Notes: generated from the letters alone by a model not told the origin. Positions 8,365-17,747 are shown, counted from the stretch's first letter. The stretch: 64,000 nucleotides of DNA from an uncultured Paracoccaceae bacterium (GCA_947500055.1 CANMQO010000009.1:186001-250000); one strand, 5' to 3'. Made by a program: numbers and translations.

Positions 8365-10665
8365 ATGGAAAAATTCGGGAAAAGCCAGTCGGTGAAACGG
8401 GTGGAGGATCTGCGCTTCCTCACGGGGCATGGCCGTTACGTTGATGACGTCGTGCCAGAGGGCGCGTTGCATGCTTATTTCCTGCGGAGCACAACCGCTC
8501 ATGGCGAGATTACCGCACTGGAAGTAGCCGATGCCCGTGACATGCCTGGTGTACATCTGGTTGTGACAGCCGACGACCTGGCCGCCGCTGGCATCAAGCT
8601 CGGCATGAAAGGTGTGACGGTCAAGAACCGTGATGGCTCTAAAGGGGCTGCGCCGATGCGTCCGATTCTGGCACAAGGGCGGGTGCGCCATGTGGGGGAG
8701 GCGGTAGCGATGATCGTCGCTGATGATCTGCTGGCCGCAAAGGACGCGGCAGAAATGATCATGCTCGATATCGATGATCTGCCGGTTCATGTCGACCTCG
8801 CACTGGGTGGGGATGCCATTCACCCGGAGGCCCCTGAAAACCGCGCCTTTGACTGGGCGATGGGTGATGAGGTCGCGACGCAGGCGGCAATCAAGGCCGC
8901 CGCGCATGTGGTTACCGCTCAGGTCTTTGACAATCGGGTGATCGTGAACGCGATGGAGCCGCGCGGGTGCTACGCGGAAGTTGCCGATGGCCGTCTGCAC
9001 GTCGCCTGCAACGGGCAGGGGGTTTGGGCGACGAAGACGGACCTCGCCTACCATTTTGATCTGCCAGAGGACGATATCCGGGTCACCACCCCCGATGTGG
9101 GTGGCGGTTTCGGGATGAAGGCGATGCGCTATGCCGAACCGTTTTGTGCAGCCCACGCAGCCCGGGTTTTGGGCCGCCCCGTGCGCTGGATGTCAGACCG
9201 GACAGAGGCGATGCTATCCGACAATGCAGGGCGCGACCTGACGACGACGGCAACACTTGCCTTTGATGCTGACTATCGGATTGCCGCCTATCATGTTGAT
9301 ACGATAGCAAATATGGGGGCCTATAACTCTCAGTTCGCCCAGGCCATTCAAACCGATCTGTTTGCCAAGGTGCTGATGGGCACCTATGACGTGCAGACGG
9401 CCTATATGCGCACGCGGGGCATTTATACCAACACAACGCCCGTTGATGCCTATCGTGGTGCTGGCCGGCCAGAGGCGATTTTTGTGCTGGAACGGATCAT
9501 GGATGAGGCGGCGCGCCAATTGGGCGTTGACCCATGGAAGTTGCGGGAAAAGAATTTCATCACCCCTTCACAGTTTCCTTATACAACGGTCAGCGATGTG
9601 ACCTATGACGTTGGTGATTTCATGCAGGTGCTGAACAGTGCGGCGCAGCAGGCGGATCGGTCCGGCTTTGCCGCGCGCAAGGCCGCGTCAAAGGAAGCAG
9701 GCAAGCTGCGGGGGCAAGGGCTTTGCTACTATATCGAAAGCATCCTTGGTGATCCGGCTGAAACCACGACAATCGAATTCGTGGATGATGGCGCGCTGAT
9801 CTATGTTGGCACACAATCGAACGGGCAGGGTCATGAAACGGTCTATGCGCAGTTTCTTGAAGATCAGAGCGGCATTCCGGCCGACCGGATCACGGTTGTA
9901 CAAGGCGATAGCGACCGGATTGCAACTGGCGGGGGCACCGGGGGATCGCGGTCAGTCACGGTACAAAATACGGCGACGCTGGCGACGGTTCAGGTGATGA
10001 TTGACGGGTTCACCGCATTTCTGGCCGATGCCGAGGGCGTCAATGCATCCGCCATCAGTTTCGATGATGAGCGCTTCCGGATCGCCGGGTCAAACCTGAC
10101 CCCAACCATGCTCGACGTCGCCGAAATGGCGCGGGAGGCCGGGCGTGATGATCTGCTGACCCATTCGGCGCGGATCACGCTGGACAATCGCAGTTTCCCA
10201 AACGGGGCGCATGTGGCCGAGGTTGAGATTGACCCCGAAACCGGTGTGGTCACCGTTGACCGCTACACTGTCGTTGATGATTTCGGGAACCTGATCAATC
10301 CGATGCTGGCAGAGGGGCAGGTGCATGGCGGTGTCGCGCAGGGAATCGGGCAGGCGCTGACCGAACGGGTGGTATTTGACTCAGACGGACAGCTGCTCAC
10401 CGCATCGTTTATGGACTACGCAATGCCACGCGCGGATGATATTCCCATGATCGATTTTTCGACAGAATGCACACCGTCGCTCTATAATCCGATGGGGATG
10501 AAAGGTTGCGGTGAGGCGGGGACAGTTGGCGCATTGGCTGCGCTCAGCAACGCGGTGATCGACGCATTATGGGAGACTGGCGTGCGGGCGGTGGACATGC
10601 CGTTCACGCCCCATCGGGTCTGGCAGGCAATAGAATTGGCAAAGGGTGACAGTGCAGCTGCGTGA
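8365..10665 (+). CDS. CoxL-like molybdenum hydroxylase large subunit (form II type)
   Basis: A 766-residue molybdopterin-binding subunit of the xanthine oxidase/CO dehydrogenase family. The active-site loop reads AYRGAGRPEA, the form II or aldehyde-oxidase type, not AYRCSFR of true CO dehydrogenase. The catalytic Glu lies in GMKGCGEAGT, and GGGFGMK and GTGGSRS contact the cofactor. GAGGGTGCC precedes the ATG. Partner FAD and 2Fe-2S subunits (CoxM, CoxS) would normally be adjacent and are absent; the next gene is an unrelated hydrolase that overlaps the end by 20 bases. It diverges from the PhyH/HD pair. The substrate is probably an aldehyde or N-heterocycle. Confidence 0.88.
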   Translation: MEKFGKSQSVKRVEDLRFLTGHGRYVDDVVPEGALHAYFLRSTTAHGEITALEVADARDMPGVHLVVTADDLAAAGIKLGMKGVTVKNRDGSKGAAPMRPILAQGRVRHVGEAVAMIVADDLLAAKDAAEMIMLDIDDLPVHVDLALGGDAIHPEAPENRAFDWAMGDEVATQAAIKAAAHVVTAQVFDNRVIVNAMEPRGCYAEVADGRLHVACNGQGVWATKTDLAYHFDLPEDDIRVTTPDVGGGFGMKAMRYAEPFCAAHAARVLGRPVRWMSDRTEAMLSDNAGRDLTTTATLAFDADYRIAAYHVDTIANMGAYNSQFAQAIQTDLFAKVLMGTYDVQTAYMRTRGIYTNTTPVDAYRGAGRPEAIFVLERIMDEAARQLGVDPWKLREKNFITPSQFPYTTVSDVTYDVGDFMQVLNSAAQQADRSGFAARKAASKEAGKLRGQGLCYYIESILGDPAETTTIEFVDDGALIYVGTQSNGQGHETVYAQFLEDQSGIPADRITVVQGDSDRIATGGGTGGSRSVTVQNTATLATVQVMIDGFTAFLADAEGVNASAISFDDERFRIAGSNLTPTMLDVAEMAREAGRDDLLTHSARITLDNRSFPNGAHVAEVEIDPETGVVTVDRYTVVDDFGNLINPMLAEGQVHGGVAQGIGQALTERVVFDSDGQLLTASFMDYAMPRADDIPMIDFSTECTPSLYNPMGMKGCGEAGTVGALAALSNAVIDALWETGVRAVDMPFTPHRVWQAIELAKGDSAAA

Positions 10666-11719
10666 TTGGTTCTTTGGACTTTTCAGACGGCGCGCCCGAT
10701 CAGAAGAGGGCGGGCTCCGAAGGCGCGGCCCCGCGACCCACGTCATCATATTGGACGGCACCATGTCATCGCTTGAACCGGGCTGGGAAACCAATGCGGG
10801 GCTGACCTTCAAGCTGTTGTCTGAAGCGAGCCGTAGCGCAAACCTGACCATCCATTACGAGGCTGGAATTCAGTGGCGCGACTGGTCAGGTACTTGGGGA
10901 GTAATGACCGGCAAAGGGATCAATCGGCAGATTGAGCGGGCTTACGGTGTCGTCGCATCGCGCTATCGGCCCGGCGATGACATCATCCTGGTCGGTTATT
11001 CGCGCGGGGCCTATGCAGTACGTTCACTCGCAGGGGTCATTGATCTCGTTGGGCTGGTGCGGGCGGATTGCGCAACGGTTCGGGCGATCCGTCAGGCCTA
11101 TCGGCACTACCGTACCGGCGCACGTGGTCCGGTGGCACTGAAGTTTCGTGAACTCTATTGTCATAAAGACGTGCAAATCGAAGCGGTTGCTGTGTGGGAC
11201 ACGGTTAAGGCCTTGGGTTTACGACTTCCCATCGTCTGGCGCTGGGCACTGGCGCAACATGATTTCCACAATCACACTCTGGGGTCGCATGTGCGCAACG
11301 GGTTTCATGCACTGGCCCTTGATGAAAGGCGCGAGGCTTATGCGCCGGTGCTTTGGACCTGTCCGCCGGGCTGGACAGGCAACATCGAACAGGTTTGGTT
11401 CCGCGGCAACCATGGGGATGTTGGCGGGCAGGTCGGTGCCTATCCAGAGGCCCGCCCCTTGGCGAACATCCCCCTGATCTGGATGTTGGAGCGCTTGGAA
11501 ATGTGCGGTGTCAGGTTGCCCGATGGCTGGCACGCACGGTTCGAGGAGGACGTCTATGCCCCCTCCATTGGCAACTGGCGGGGCTGGTCGAAGATATTCC
11601 TGTCCCGCAGACGCCGGATCATTGGGCGCGATGTGTCCGAAAGCATCCATGAAAGCGTGACGGATGAACTGGCACAGTCATCAGCCGTTGGTGATCTTCA
11701 TAATCAGACAAGTGGTTGA
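10646..11719 (+). CDS. DUF2235 alpha/beta hydrolase (Tle1-like)
   Basis: A 357-residue protein starting at GTG 10646 (an alternative GTG is at 10652), overlapping the preceding gene by 20 bases. The nucleophile elbow GYSRGAYAVRSLAG is the DUF2235 signature, and RGNHGDVGG holds the likely catalytic His with the family's Asp nearby. Type VI phospholipase effectors of the Tle1 group belong here, but no vgrG, PAAR or immunity gene is present and there is no export signal. A housekeeping cytoplasmic lipase or esterase is more likely. Its 3' end overlaps the convergent thioesterase gene by 39 bases. Confidence 0.75.
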   Translation: MTVQLRDWFFGLFRRRARSEEGGLRRRGPATHVIILDGTMSSLEPGWETNAGLTFKLLSEASRSANLTIHYEAGIQWRDWSGTWGVMTGKGINRQIERAYGVVASRYRPGDDIILVGYSRGAYAVRSLAGVIDLVGLVRADCATVRAIRQAYRHYRTGARGPVALKFRELYCHKDVQIEAVAVWDTVKALGLRLPIVWRWALAQHDFHNHTLGSHVRNGFHALALDERREAYAPVLWTCPPGWTGNIEQVWFRGNHGDVGGQVGAYPEARPLANIPLIWMLERLEMCGVRLPDGWHARFEEDVYAPSIGNWRGWSKIFLSRRRRIIGRDVSESIHESVTDELAQSSAVGDLHNQTSG

Positions 11720-12166
11720 TCCGGTTGCATAAAGCTTGCCATCCGCGACGCCCCTGATTTCCCCATGGGCGGTGCCGGTGCTGCGTCCGGCATGATCAGT
11801 CTCGCCCACTGCCAGAATTTCCGTGCCTAGCGGGATCGCGCGGGTCAGGTTCACCTTGTATTCCAAGGTTGTGTAAACTGACCCTTTTGGAACCATCGTC
11901 ATCACAGCGCAGGCCATGCAGCTATCCAGCAATGTGCCATACCAGCCGCCATGCACACCTGCCATGGGGTTGGTATGCACAAACTCCGGCGTGCCACGAA
12001 ACGTCACTTTTCCCGGTTCCACCTGATCGAGGTTGTAGTTTAGCAAGGCAGAGATAGGCGGGCGCGCAATCTCACCCCGCAGCATTGCTCGCATGAAATC
12101 CAAACCCGATAAGGACAGGGTAAGCGCCTTATCGGGCAGTTCTTCGATCGTTTCGGCGGTGAACAT
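11681..12166 (-). CDS. PaaI-family hotdog thioesterase
   Basis: A 161-residue single-hotdog protein. The core motif appears as NPMAGVHGGWYGTLLDSCMACAV, where the HGG loop and the Asp of the central helix form the acyl-CoA hydrolysis site, followed by the beta strands TLEYKVNLTRAIP. The family hydrolyses aryl- or acyl-CoA thioesters, relieving CoA sequestration. It converges on the DUF2235 gene with overlapping 3' ends and lies 36 bases downstream of metF on the same strand, but a link to methionine metabolism is not obvious. Confidence 0.82.
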   Translation of the reverse strand: MFTAETIEELPDKALTLSLSGLDFMRAMLRGEIARPPISALLNYNLDQVEPGKVTFRGTPEFVHTNPMAGVHGGWYGTLLDSCMACAVMTMVPKGSVYTTLEYKVNLTRAIPLGTEILAVGETDHAGRSTGTAHGEIRGVADGKLYATGSTTCLIMKITNG

Positions 12167-12202
12167 CGGGCCTCTGCATAAGTTTTGCCCGAAGTTGATA
12201 GG

Positions 12203-13069
12203 TCAGGCGACGTTTTGCAACCGTAGTTTTGGCGTCACCCCAAGCGCGTGACAAACGTCACGGGTGAGCTCTGGTCTATTGAGCGTATAGAAATGAAGGT
12301 GATCAACGCCACCCTGGATCAGGTCATCGCAAAGTTCCGCAGCCAGGGCTGTGGCCAGAAGATCCGTCGTTCCGTCGCGGGTGGCGTTTGTAAACGCATC
12401 TGACACGACTTGCGGAATTGAAGTTCCGCAGCTTTGGGCAAACTTACGTGCGCCGTTCCAGTTTTCTATGGGCAGGATACCCGGGATGATCGGGGCATCA
12501 ATCCCCGCCTTGGCACATGCGTCGCGGAAGCGGAAAAATGTCTCGGCCTCGAAAAAGAACTGTGTGATTGCAGATGTGGCCCCGGCATCCAGCTTTCGTT
12601 TCAGAAAGGCGATGTCGGTGGCCTGATCCACGGCGTCGGGATGTTTTTCGGGATAGGCACCGACACGGATATTGAATTTCCCGGTATCCGCCAGCGCTGC
12701 AATCAGTTCGACTGAACTCGCGAATCCACCGGGATGAGCTGCGAAATGTGCGGCATCTTTTGGGGCATCGCCACGCAAGGCCACGATGTCGGTCACCCCT
12801 GAATTTGCATAATCTGCTGCAATCGCGAGTGTATCAGCCTTGGTCGCATCAACGCATGTCAAGTGCGCGGCCACGTTCAGCCCACTGGTGCGATGGATGG
12901 TTGTGACTGCTTCGTGGGTTAGCTTTCGGGTTGTTCCACCTGCACCGTAGGTGACAGAGACAAATTGCGGATCGAGCGGGGCCAGCGTGTTCACGCAGTC
13001 CCACAGCCGAAAGGATGCCTCAAGCGATTTGGGCGGAAAAAATTCGAATGATACAGTTGGCGCAGACAT
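12203..13069 (-). CDS. metF: 5,10-Methylenetetrahydrofolate reductase
   Basis: A 288-residue TIM-barrel flavoenzyme reducing 5,10-methylene-THF to 5-methyl-THF for methionine synthesis. Typical segments are VSFEFFPPKS (catalytic Glu), VSVTYGAGG, LTCVDA, IVALRGDAP, RVGAYPEKHPDA and AITQFFFEAETFFRFRD, all in the expected order and length. It diverges from a MetR-type regulator, and a MetR consensus half-site pair lies in the shared intergenic region, so MetR control is likely. Confidence 0.96.
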   Translation of the reverse strand: MSAPTVSFEFFPPKSLEASFRLWDCVNTLAPLDPQFVSVTYGAGGTTRKLTHEAVTTIHRTSGLNVAAHLTCVDATKADTLAIAADYANSGVTDIVALRGDAPKDAAHFAAHPGGFASSVELIAALADTGKFNIRVGAYPEKHPDAVDQATDIAFLKRKLDAGATSAITQFFFEAETFFRFRDACAKAGIDAPIIPGILPIENWNGARKFAQSCGTSIPQVVSDAFTNATRDGTTDLLATALAAELCDDLIQGGVDHLHFYTLNRPELTRDVCHALGVTPKLRLQNVA

Positions 13070-13115
13070 GGATGGACCTCTCTCTTGCGTTGATCTTGTC
13101 TCACCTTTATGAAGT

Positions 13116-13128
13116 TGAAGCTAATTCA
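13116..13128. promoter_or_regulatory. Putative MetR operator
   Basis: TGAAGCTAATTCA matches the enterobacterial MetR consensus TGAA-N5-TTCA exactly. It lies between divergent metF and metR, 47 bases from each start codon region. TGAAG elements recur close by (13110-13114 and 13147-13151), which may be further half-sites. Confidence 0.7.
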
Positions 13129-13162
13129 TAACCTTCAAAACAATTATGAAGGCGGCTCACAT

Positions 13163-14068
13163 ATGCATATCGAGTTCCGGCACCTGCGGACGATCAAGGC
13201 AATTCACGACACCGGCGGTCTTGCGCGGGCAGCTGACCAGTTGCACATCACTCAAAGCGCGCTGAGCCACCAGATCAAAGGGATCGAGGATCAGGCCGGG
13301 GTTGAGCTGTTCGTGCGCCGCTCCAAACCGCTGAAACTATCAGCCGCTGGAAAAAAGATGCTTGCAGCCGCTGAGGCAATTCTACCCCGGGTCGCGGCAT
13401 TGGAGGCCGAGTTTGACGGGCTGATCGCGGGCAGTGCGGGTCGACTGCACATCGCGATTGAATGCCATGCCTGTTTTGAATGGTTATTTCCGGTGTTGGA
13501 ACAGTTTCGCAAGGCATGGCCAGAGGTTGACGTCGATATCCGCCCCGGCCTTGCCTTTGATGCCCTCCCGGCTCTGCGCAAGGAAGAGGTGGATCTGGTC
13601 GTCTCTTCGGACCCGGAAGATCTGCCCGAGACCGATTTCACCCCGCTTTTTGACTACGAACCTGTCTTTGTTGCTTCTGCTTCACATCCGCTGGCTGCCA
13701 AAGACGTGATTGAGGCTGAGGACTTCCGAGGGGAAACATTGATCACCTATCCGGTGGATCGCGCGCGGCTGGATATTTTTTCGCAACTTCTGACGCCGAC
13801 CAAGGTTGAGCCCGCGGCGGTCCGGCAGGTGGAATTGACCGCTGTCATATTACTGTTGGTGGCGTCTAATCGCGGTGTTGCTGTTTTGCCTGATTGGGTG
13901 GTGCGGCAGGTGCGCTACAACTCTGACTATATTACACGACCTCTGACAGAAGGCGGGATCACCCGCCGCCTTTTTGCCGCGACACGATCTGAAGATACAG
14001 CGCGGCCTTTCATGGCCCATCTGATCAGGCTGGCCAAACAGGAAGCCGTGAAATTGCAACGCGCTTAG
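13163..14068 (+). CDS. metR: LysR-family regulator, MetR type
   Basis: A 301-residue LysR regulator with an N-terminal winged helix (FRHLRTIKAIHDTGGLARAA then ITQSALSHQIKGIE) and a periplasmic-binding-like effector domain. IAIECHACFEWLFPVLEQF is a MetR hallmark, the segment that senses homocysteine. The start is the ATG at 13163, preceded by GAAGG; an upstream in-frame ATG at 13109 would run through the operator. It diverges from metF, the classic arrangement for a MetR target. It converges on the GGDEF-EAL gene with ten bases between the stops. Confidence 0.9.
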   Translation: MHIEFRHLRTIKAIHDTGGLARAADQLHITQSALSHQIKGIEDQAGVELFVRRSKPLKLSAAGKKMLAAAEAILPRVAALEAEFDGLIAGSAGRLHIAIECHACFEWLFPVLEQFRKAWPEVDVDIRPGLAFDALPALRKEEVDLVVSSDPEDLPETDFTPLFDYEPVFVASASHPLAAKDVIEAEDFRGETLITYPVDRARLDIFSQLLTPTKVEPAAVRQVELTAVILLLVASNRGVAVLPDWVVRQVRYNSDYITRPLTEGGITRRLFAATRSEDTARPFMAHLIRLAKQEAVKLQRA

Positions 14069-14084
14069 GGTCCTGACCCTAAGC
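14063..14084. terminator. Shared palindrome over two convergent stop codons
   Basis: GCTTAGGGTC-CT-GACCCTAAGC, a perfect 10-bp inverted repeat, includes the TAG of metR and, on the other strand, the TAG of the GGDEF-EAL gene. It can fold in either transcript and probably serves as a compact bidirectional terminator, though neither side has a T-run. Confidence 0.5.
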
Positions 14085-16037
14085 TGCGGTGGTCTGCCTT
14101 GTCCTTGCGATTGCCTGCATCGTGTCGCCAACTGTCAAACGAAGCAATGTTTCGGAGAACGGCATCGCTGCGCCAAAGTAATGCCCCTGGACAAATTGAC
14201 AGCCCATGCCGCGCAGCAGCTCAAGCTGTTGTTTGCGTTCCACGCCTTCGGCAATGACCTGGACGCCCAAACCCTCCCCAATGTTGAGGAAGCCATCGAT
14301 CAGGACGGTGGCAGCGGGATCCGTCCCCAGGTCGTGGACGAAGGTTGTGTCGAGTTTCAACTCGTCGAACGCCAACTCGCGCAGATGCTGGAATGATGCG
14401 AAGCCCGTACCAAAATCATCAAGGGATATACGGATACCGGCGGCACGGAACATCCGGATTGATTTCTGAACGATGTCGGCGGAGCGGCTGATGAAAACAT
14501 CCTCAGTGATCTCAAAAGTAAGATGGTGTTTGACGTCGCCATGTCGCGTTATCAGTTCCAGGAGTTGATCACGGCCCGATATGGTGGCCAGGGAAACCTC
14601 GGACAGGTTTACCGACACCTGGCCGGGGTCCAAACCTTCCGAACGCCATTGTTCGATGTCATCAAGCACACGTTGCGTCGTATGGATCATGAATTCGCCT
14701 TGCAACGACAGGTCATTGATCAATGGGATGAAACTGGCCGGAAACAGCAAACCACGCTGCGGATGTTGCCAACGTGACAATGCTTCGAAACCTATGATTT
14801 TCCCGGTATTGATACAGGTTTTTGGTTGGTAAAAGGGCGTGATTTCGTTTTCACGCATCGCTGCAAGCAAGGTATTTCTGTCGTCCAGACTGTGGCGCTG
14901 AGGAAGGGCATGCTTGTTATAAAGAACTGCGGCGCTGTCTGGTTGGCTCTTGGCGACGAACATGGCCTGATCGGCCCCTGACAACAACTCGGCAGGTGTC
15001 ATGATGCCCTGACTTTGCATGGCGATCCCTACGCTGGCACTGATCGTCAGCGACACTTCTTCAAAGCTGATGGGTTTATGCAACGTGACGGCAATCGTAC
15101 TGCCAAATGCGCGCGCCTGCTCAGCATCGGAGATATTGGGACGTATGATTGCGAATTCATCGCCGCCCAACCGCGCCGCCTTGCCGCCATATTGACGGGC
15201 CAAATCACGCAGGCGGTCCGCTGTTGCAATCAAGACGGCATCGCCTGCCTTGTGGCTGTAAATGTCGTTGATCGCTTTGAAACCGTCCAGGTCAATCAGG
15301 AAAACAGTCACACCAAACTTTTCGCGCGAATCGTCCATTTGTTGTTTTAGCTGACCATCAAATGCGCGGCGGTTCATTAAGTTGGTCAAATCATCATTAC
15401 GCGTCAAATGTTCCAGCTCTGCCAGCCTTGCGTGCGCCTCCTTTCGTGCGCGTGCCAGGGCTGAATGCGTGTCCTTTTGGCGCGTCATGGTGTCGAGTGT
15501 GTTGACGATATAGACAAACATCAACGCCGCCACGATCAGCCATTGTGTCATCTCGGCTTCAAAGCGTGCATTATTGGACAGGTTCCACAACATCCAGAAT
15601 ACGGCCGCAAAGGCCGATGTCAGATGGCTCCAGTTATAGAGTGGAAGCAGCCCAAACGAATTGGTAACATGCACGAAGATGGCAAACGCCCATATGTATC
15701 CTGCCAGAATAAATGGCAAAACCGTGCTTTGCGACAAGATCAATGAAAATGCGAGAAACGGTAACATGCCGATCCAGTTTGCAAGAAAAACACCCATTGC
15801 GATTTGCATGTCAATCGGCTTGTCAAACGCGCTCGCTCTTTTGTTGAGCGGGTAGGCGATCAGTTCCACGCAAATCAAGCAGGTGGCGACAAGGATGACC
15901 TCCGTGGTGAAACCTGCAAGAAGGCAGATCCAGGTAATCAACGCGGCAGTTGTTAGACGCTTCGTGGTGTCGCGGCCTGAAACGTGACCAGCGATTTGGG
16001 ATTGGTGTATGAACCGTTCGGCTAAGTTGCGACTCAT
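14079..16037 (-). CDS. Membrane-bound GGDEF-EAL cyclic-di-GMP protein
   Basis: A 652-residue protein with about five or six N-terminal membrane segments (to residue ~190), a short coiled coil, then GGDEF and EAL domains. The cyclase signature RLGGDEFAI is intact, as are the phosphodiesterase residues: FEALSRW, NLSEVSL, ITEDVF, DDFGTGFAS, KLDTTF, EGVE and QGHYFG. Both activities are therefore possible, with one often dominating in such hybrids. No RxxD inhibitory site is evident before GGDEF. The start at 16035-16037 (MSRNLAERF) is preferred over a longer frame without a ribosome site. It likely tunes motility or attachment; the membrane region is the presumed sensor. Confidence 0.93.
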   Translation of the reverse strand: MSRNLAERFIHQSQIAGHVSGRDTTKRLTTAALITWICLLAGFTTEVILVATCLICVELIAYPLNKRASAFDKPIDMQIAMGVFLANWIGMLPFLAFSLILSQSTVLPFILAGYIWAFAIFVHVTNSFGLLPLYNWSHLTSAFAAVFWMLWNLSNNARFEAEMTQWLIVAALMFVYIVNTLDTMTRQKDTHSALARARKEAHARLAELEHLTRNDDLTNLMNRRAFDGQLKQQMDDSREKFGVTVFLIDLDGFKAINDIYSHKAGDAVLIATADRLRDLARQYGGKAARLGGDEFAIIRPNISDAEQARAFGSTIAVTLHKPISFEEVSLTISASVGIAMQSQGIMTPAELLSGADQAMFVAKSQPDSAAVLYNKHALPQRHSLDDRNTLLAAMRENEITPFYQPKTCINTGKIIGFEALSRWQHPQRGLLFPASFIPLINDLSLQGEFMIHTTQRVLDDIEQWRSEGLDPGQVSVNLSEVSLATISGRDQLLELITRHGDVKHHLTFEITEDVFISRSADIVQKSIRMFRAAGIRISLDDFGTGFASFQHLRELAFDELKLDTTFVHDLGTDPAATVLIDGFLNIGEGLGVQVIAEGVERKQQLELLRGMGCQFVQGHYFGAAMPFSETLLRLTVGDTMQAIARTRQTTAA

Positions 16038-16193
16038 TGGAATTGGCACCCTCTTTGCGCCCTTATTGCGAAAATCCAAAAACAACTGGTTAACCCAATA
16101 ACGCATTGCGCCCGCGTTAAACCACGTCTTGCCCCTTGTTCCGCGCCGGACTTGGGCCTATACGCCCGCCTTGTCCAAAGAACGGAGGCCGAA

Positions 16194-16982
16194 ATGGCTG
16201 GCAGTGCAAATCTCAATGTCATGATGAAAACCGCCCGAAAAGCGGGGCGCGCACTGCTCAAGGATTTCGGTGAGGTCGAGAACCTGCAAGTCAGCACCAA
16301 AGGACCCGGCGATTTCGTCAGCCGGGCCGACAAGGCTGCTGAGACGATGATCCGCGAAGACCTCATGCATGCCCGGCCCACCTACGGCTTTCTCGGTGAA
16401 GAGGGCAGGGAGATCGAAGGCGATGATCCGACCCGCCGCTGGATCGTTGATCCGCTGGATGGGACGACAAATTTCCTGCACGGCCTGCCGCATTGGGCCG
16501 TTTCGATCGCGCTGGAACACAAGGGCCAGATTGTCGCTGGCGTCATCTATGACCCCGCCAAGGACGAGATGTTCTATGCCGAAAAAGGCAGTGGTGCGTG
16601 GTTGAATGAAAGCCGCCTGCGGGTATCCGGGCGGCATCGGCTGATCGAAAGTATTTTCGCAACCGGGCTACCATTCGCAGGCCGGGCAGATTTGCCGCAA
16701 ACAATGCAAGACCTCGCGCGGCTATTGCCTGCCTGTGCCGGGGTGCGCCGGTTCGGCGCAGCATCGCTCGATTTGGCCTATGTGGCCGCTGGCCGCTATG
16801 ATGGGTTCTGGGAACGCGGGCTTCAGACGTGGGACGTTGCCGCCGGGCTGGTTATCGTTCGCGAGGCTGGCGGAATCATCGAACCATTACAGCTGGATGG
16901 TGACATTCTGATCGACGGTCAGCTTATCTGCGCAAACGAACCGATCTTTGAAACCTTTGCGAAAGTTATCCGCAAGGCCTAG
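16194..16982 (+). CDS. Inositol-1-monophosphatase family protein (SuhB-like)
   Basis: A 262-residue Mg-dependent phosphatase. Metal ligands appear in GFLGEEG, WIVDPLDGTTNFLHG (the family signature DPxDGT) and ERGLQTWDVAAG. CGGAGG precedes the ATG at 16194. Family members dephosphorylate inositol phosphate, fructose bisphosphate or PAP; in E. coli SuhB also helps rRNA antitermination. Substrate not decidable here. The 3' end overlaps the convergent rhomboid gene by four bases. Confidence 0.92.
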   Translation: MAGSANLNVMMKTARKAGRALLKDFGEVENLQVSTKGPGDFVSRADKAAETMIREDLMHARPTYGFLGEEGREIEGDDPTRRWIVDPLDGTTNFLHGLPHWAVSIALEHKGQIVAGVIYDPAKDEMFYAEKGSGAWLNESRLRVSGRHRLIESIFATGLPFAGRADLPQTMQDLARLLPACAGVRRFGAASLDLAYVAAGRYDGFWERGLQTWDVAAGLVIVREAGGIIEPLQLDGDILIDGQLICANEPIFETFAKVIRKA

Positions 16983-17716
16983 CGACGACGAACAATCGGT
17001 ATGCTGCTCCGACCATAGGTGGCTTCGGGGTGGTCCGGGTGCCCATCAGTACGGTGCCAGAAGCGCGTGCCGCCGCGCAGCAGCCAAATTGGCAGCGTTG
17101 TGATGAAGCCAATTACAAAGCCGCCCGCATGGGCCCAATAGGCCACGCCGCCGCCGGATACATCCGCCCCAACCCCGTTGAACAGTTGTAAACCAAACCA
17201 CAGCCCCAGCATGATCCACGCGGGAACCGGAAAGATGCGGAAAAAGACGATGAAAAAGATGAAAACATCGACACGCGCCTTGGGAAACAGCAACAAGTAA
17301 CCCCCCATGACCCCCGCAATTGCCCCGGAGGCGCCAACGGTGGGCACGACTGAACCCGGATCAGAGATCACCTGCGCGAGGCTCGCTCCGACGCCGCAGA
17401 ATAGATAGAAGATCAAAAACGGAATATGCCCCATCAGATCTTCCAGATTGTCGCCAAATATCCACAAAAACAGCATGTTACCGGCGAGATGCATGAAGCC
17501 TGCATGCAGAAAGATTGAGGTGACAAGCCCGGCGTACCCTTCGCCCTCTGCCAGGCGGGCAGGGATCATCGCATAGTCGAAGTAAAAATGCGCCAAGGCC
17601 TGATCTGATTGCAGGGCTGCGAGCCCGTAAACATAGACCAGAATATTCAGCCCCATAAGGATGAATGTAACAAATGGTACCCGTTCGGAAGGGTTGTGAT
17701 CGCGGATCGGGAACAT
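16979..17716 (-). CDS. Rhomboid-family intramembrane serine protease
   Basis: A 245-residue polytopic membrane protein. The Ser nucleophile is in GASGAIAGVMGGY and the catalytic His in YWAHAGGFVIG, forming the rhomboid dyad; HLAGNMLFLWIFGDNLED is the conserved loop and second helix. The start at 17714-17716 (MFPIRDHNPS) matches the usual N-terminus of this subgroup. It lies 31 bases downstream of putA on the same strand and may be co-transcribed with it. Substrates are unknown. Confidence 0.93.
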   Translation of the reverse strand: MFPIRDHNPSERVPFVTFILMGLNILVYVYGLAALQSDQALAHFYFDYAMIPARLAEGEGYAGLVTSIFLHAGFMHLAGNMLFLWIFGDNLEDLMGHIPFLIFYLFCGVGASLAQVISDPGSVVPTVGASGAIAGVMGGYLLLFPKARVDVFIFFIVFFRIFPVPAWIMLGLWFGLQLFNGVGADVSGGGVAYWAHAGGFVIGFITTLPIWLLRGGTRFWHRTDGHPDHPEATYGRSSIPIVRRR

Positions 17717-17747
17717 GTGGCGACGGTCCCCGATCCGGGCTGCGGGG

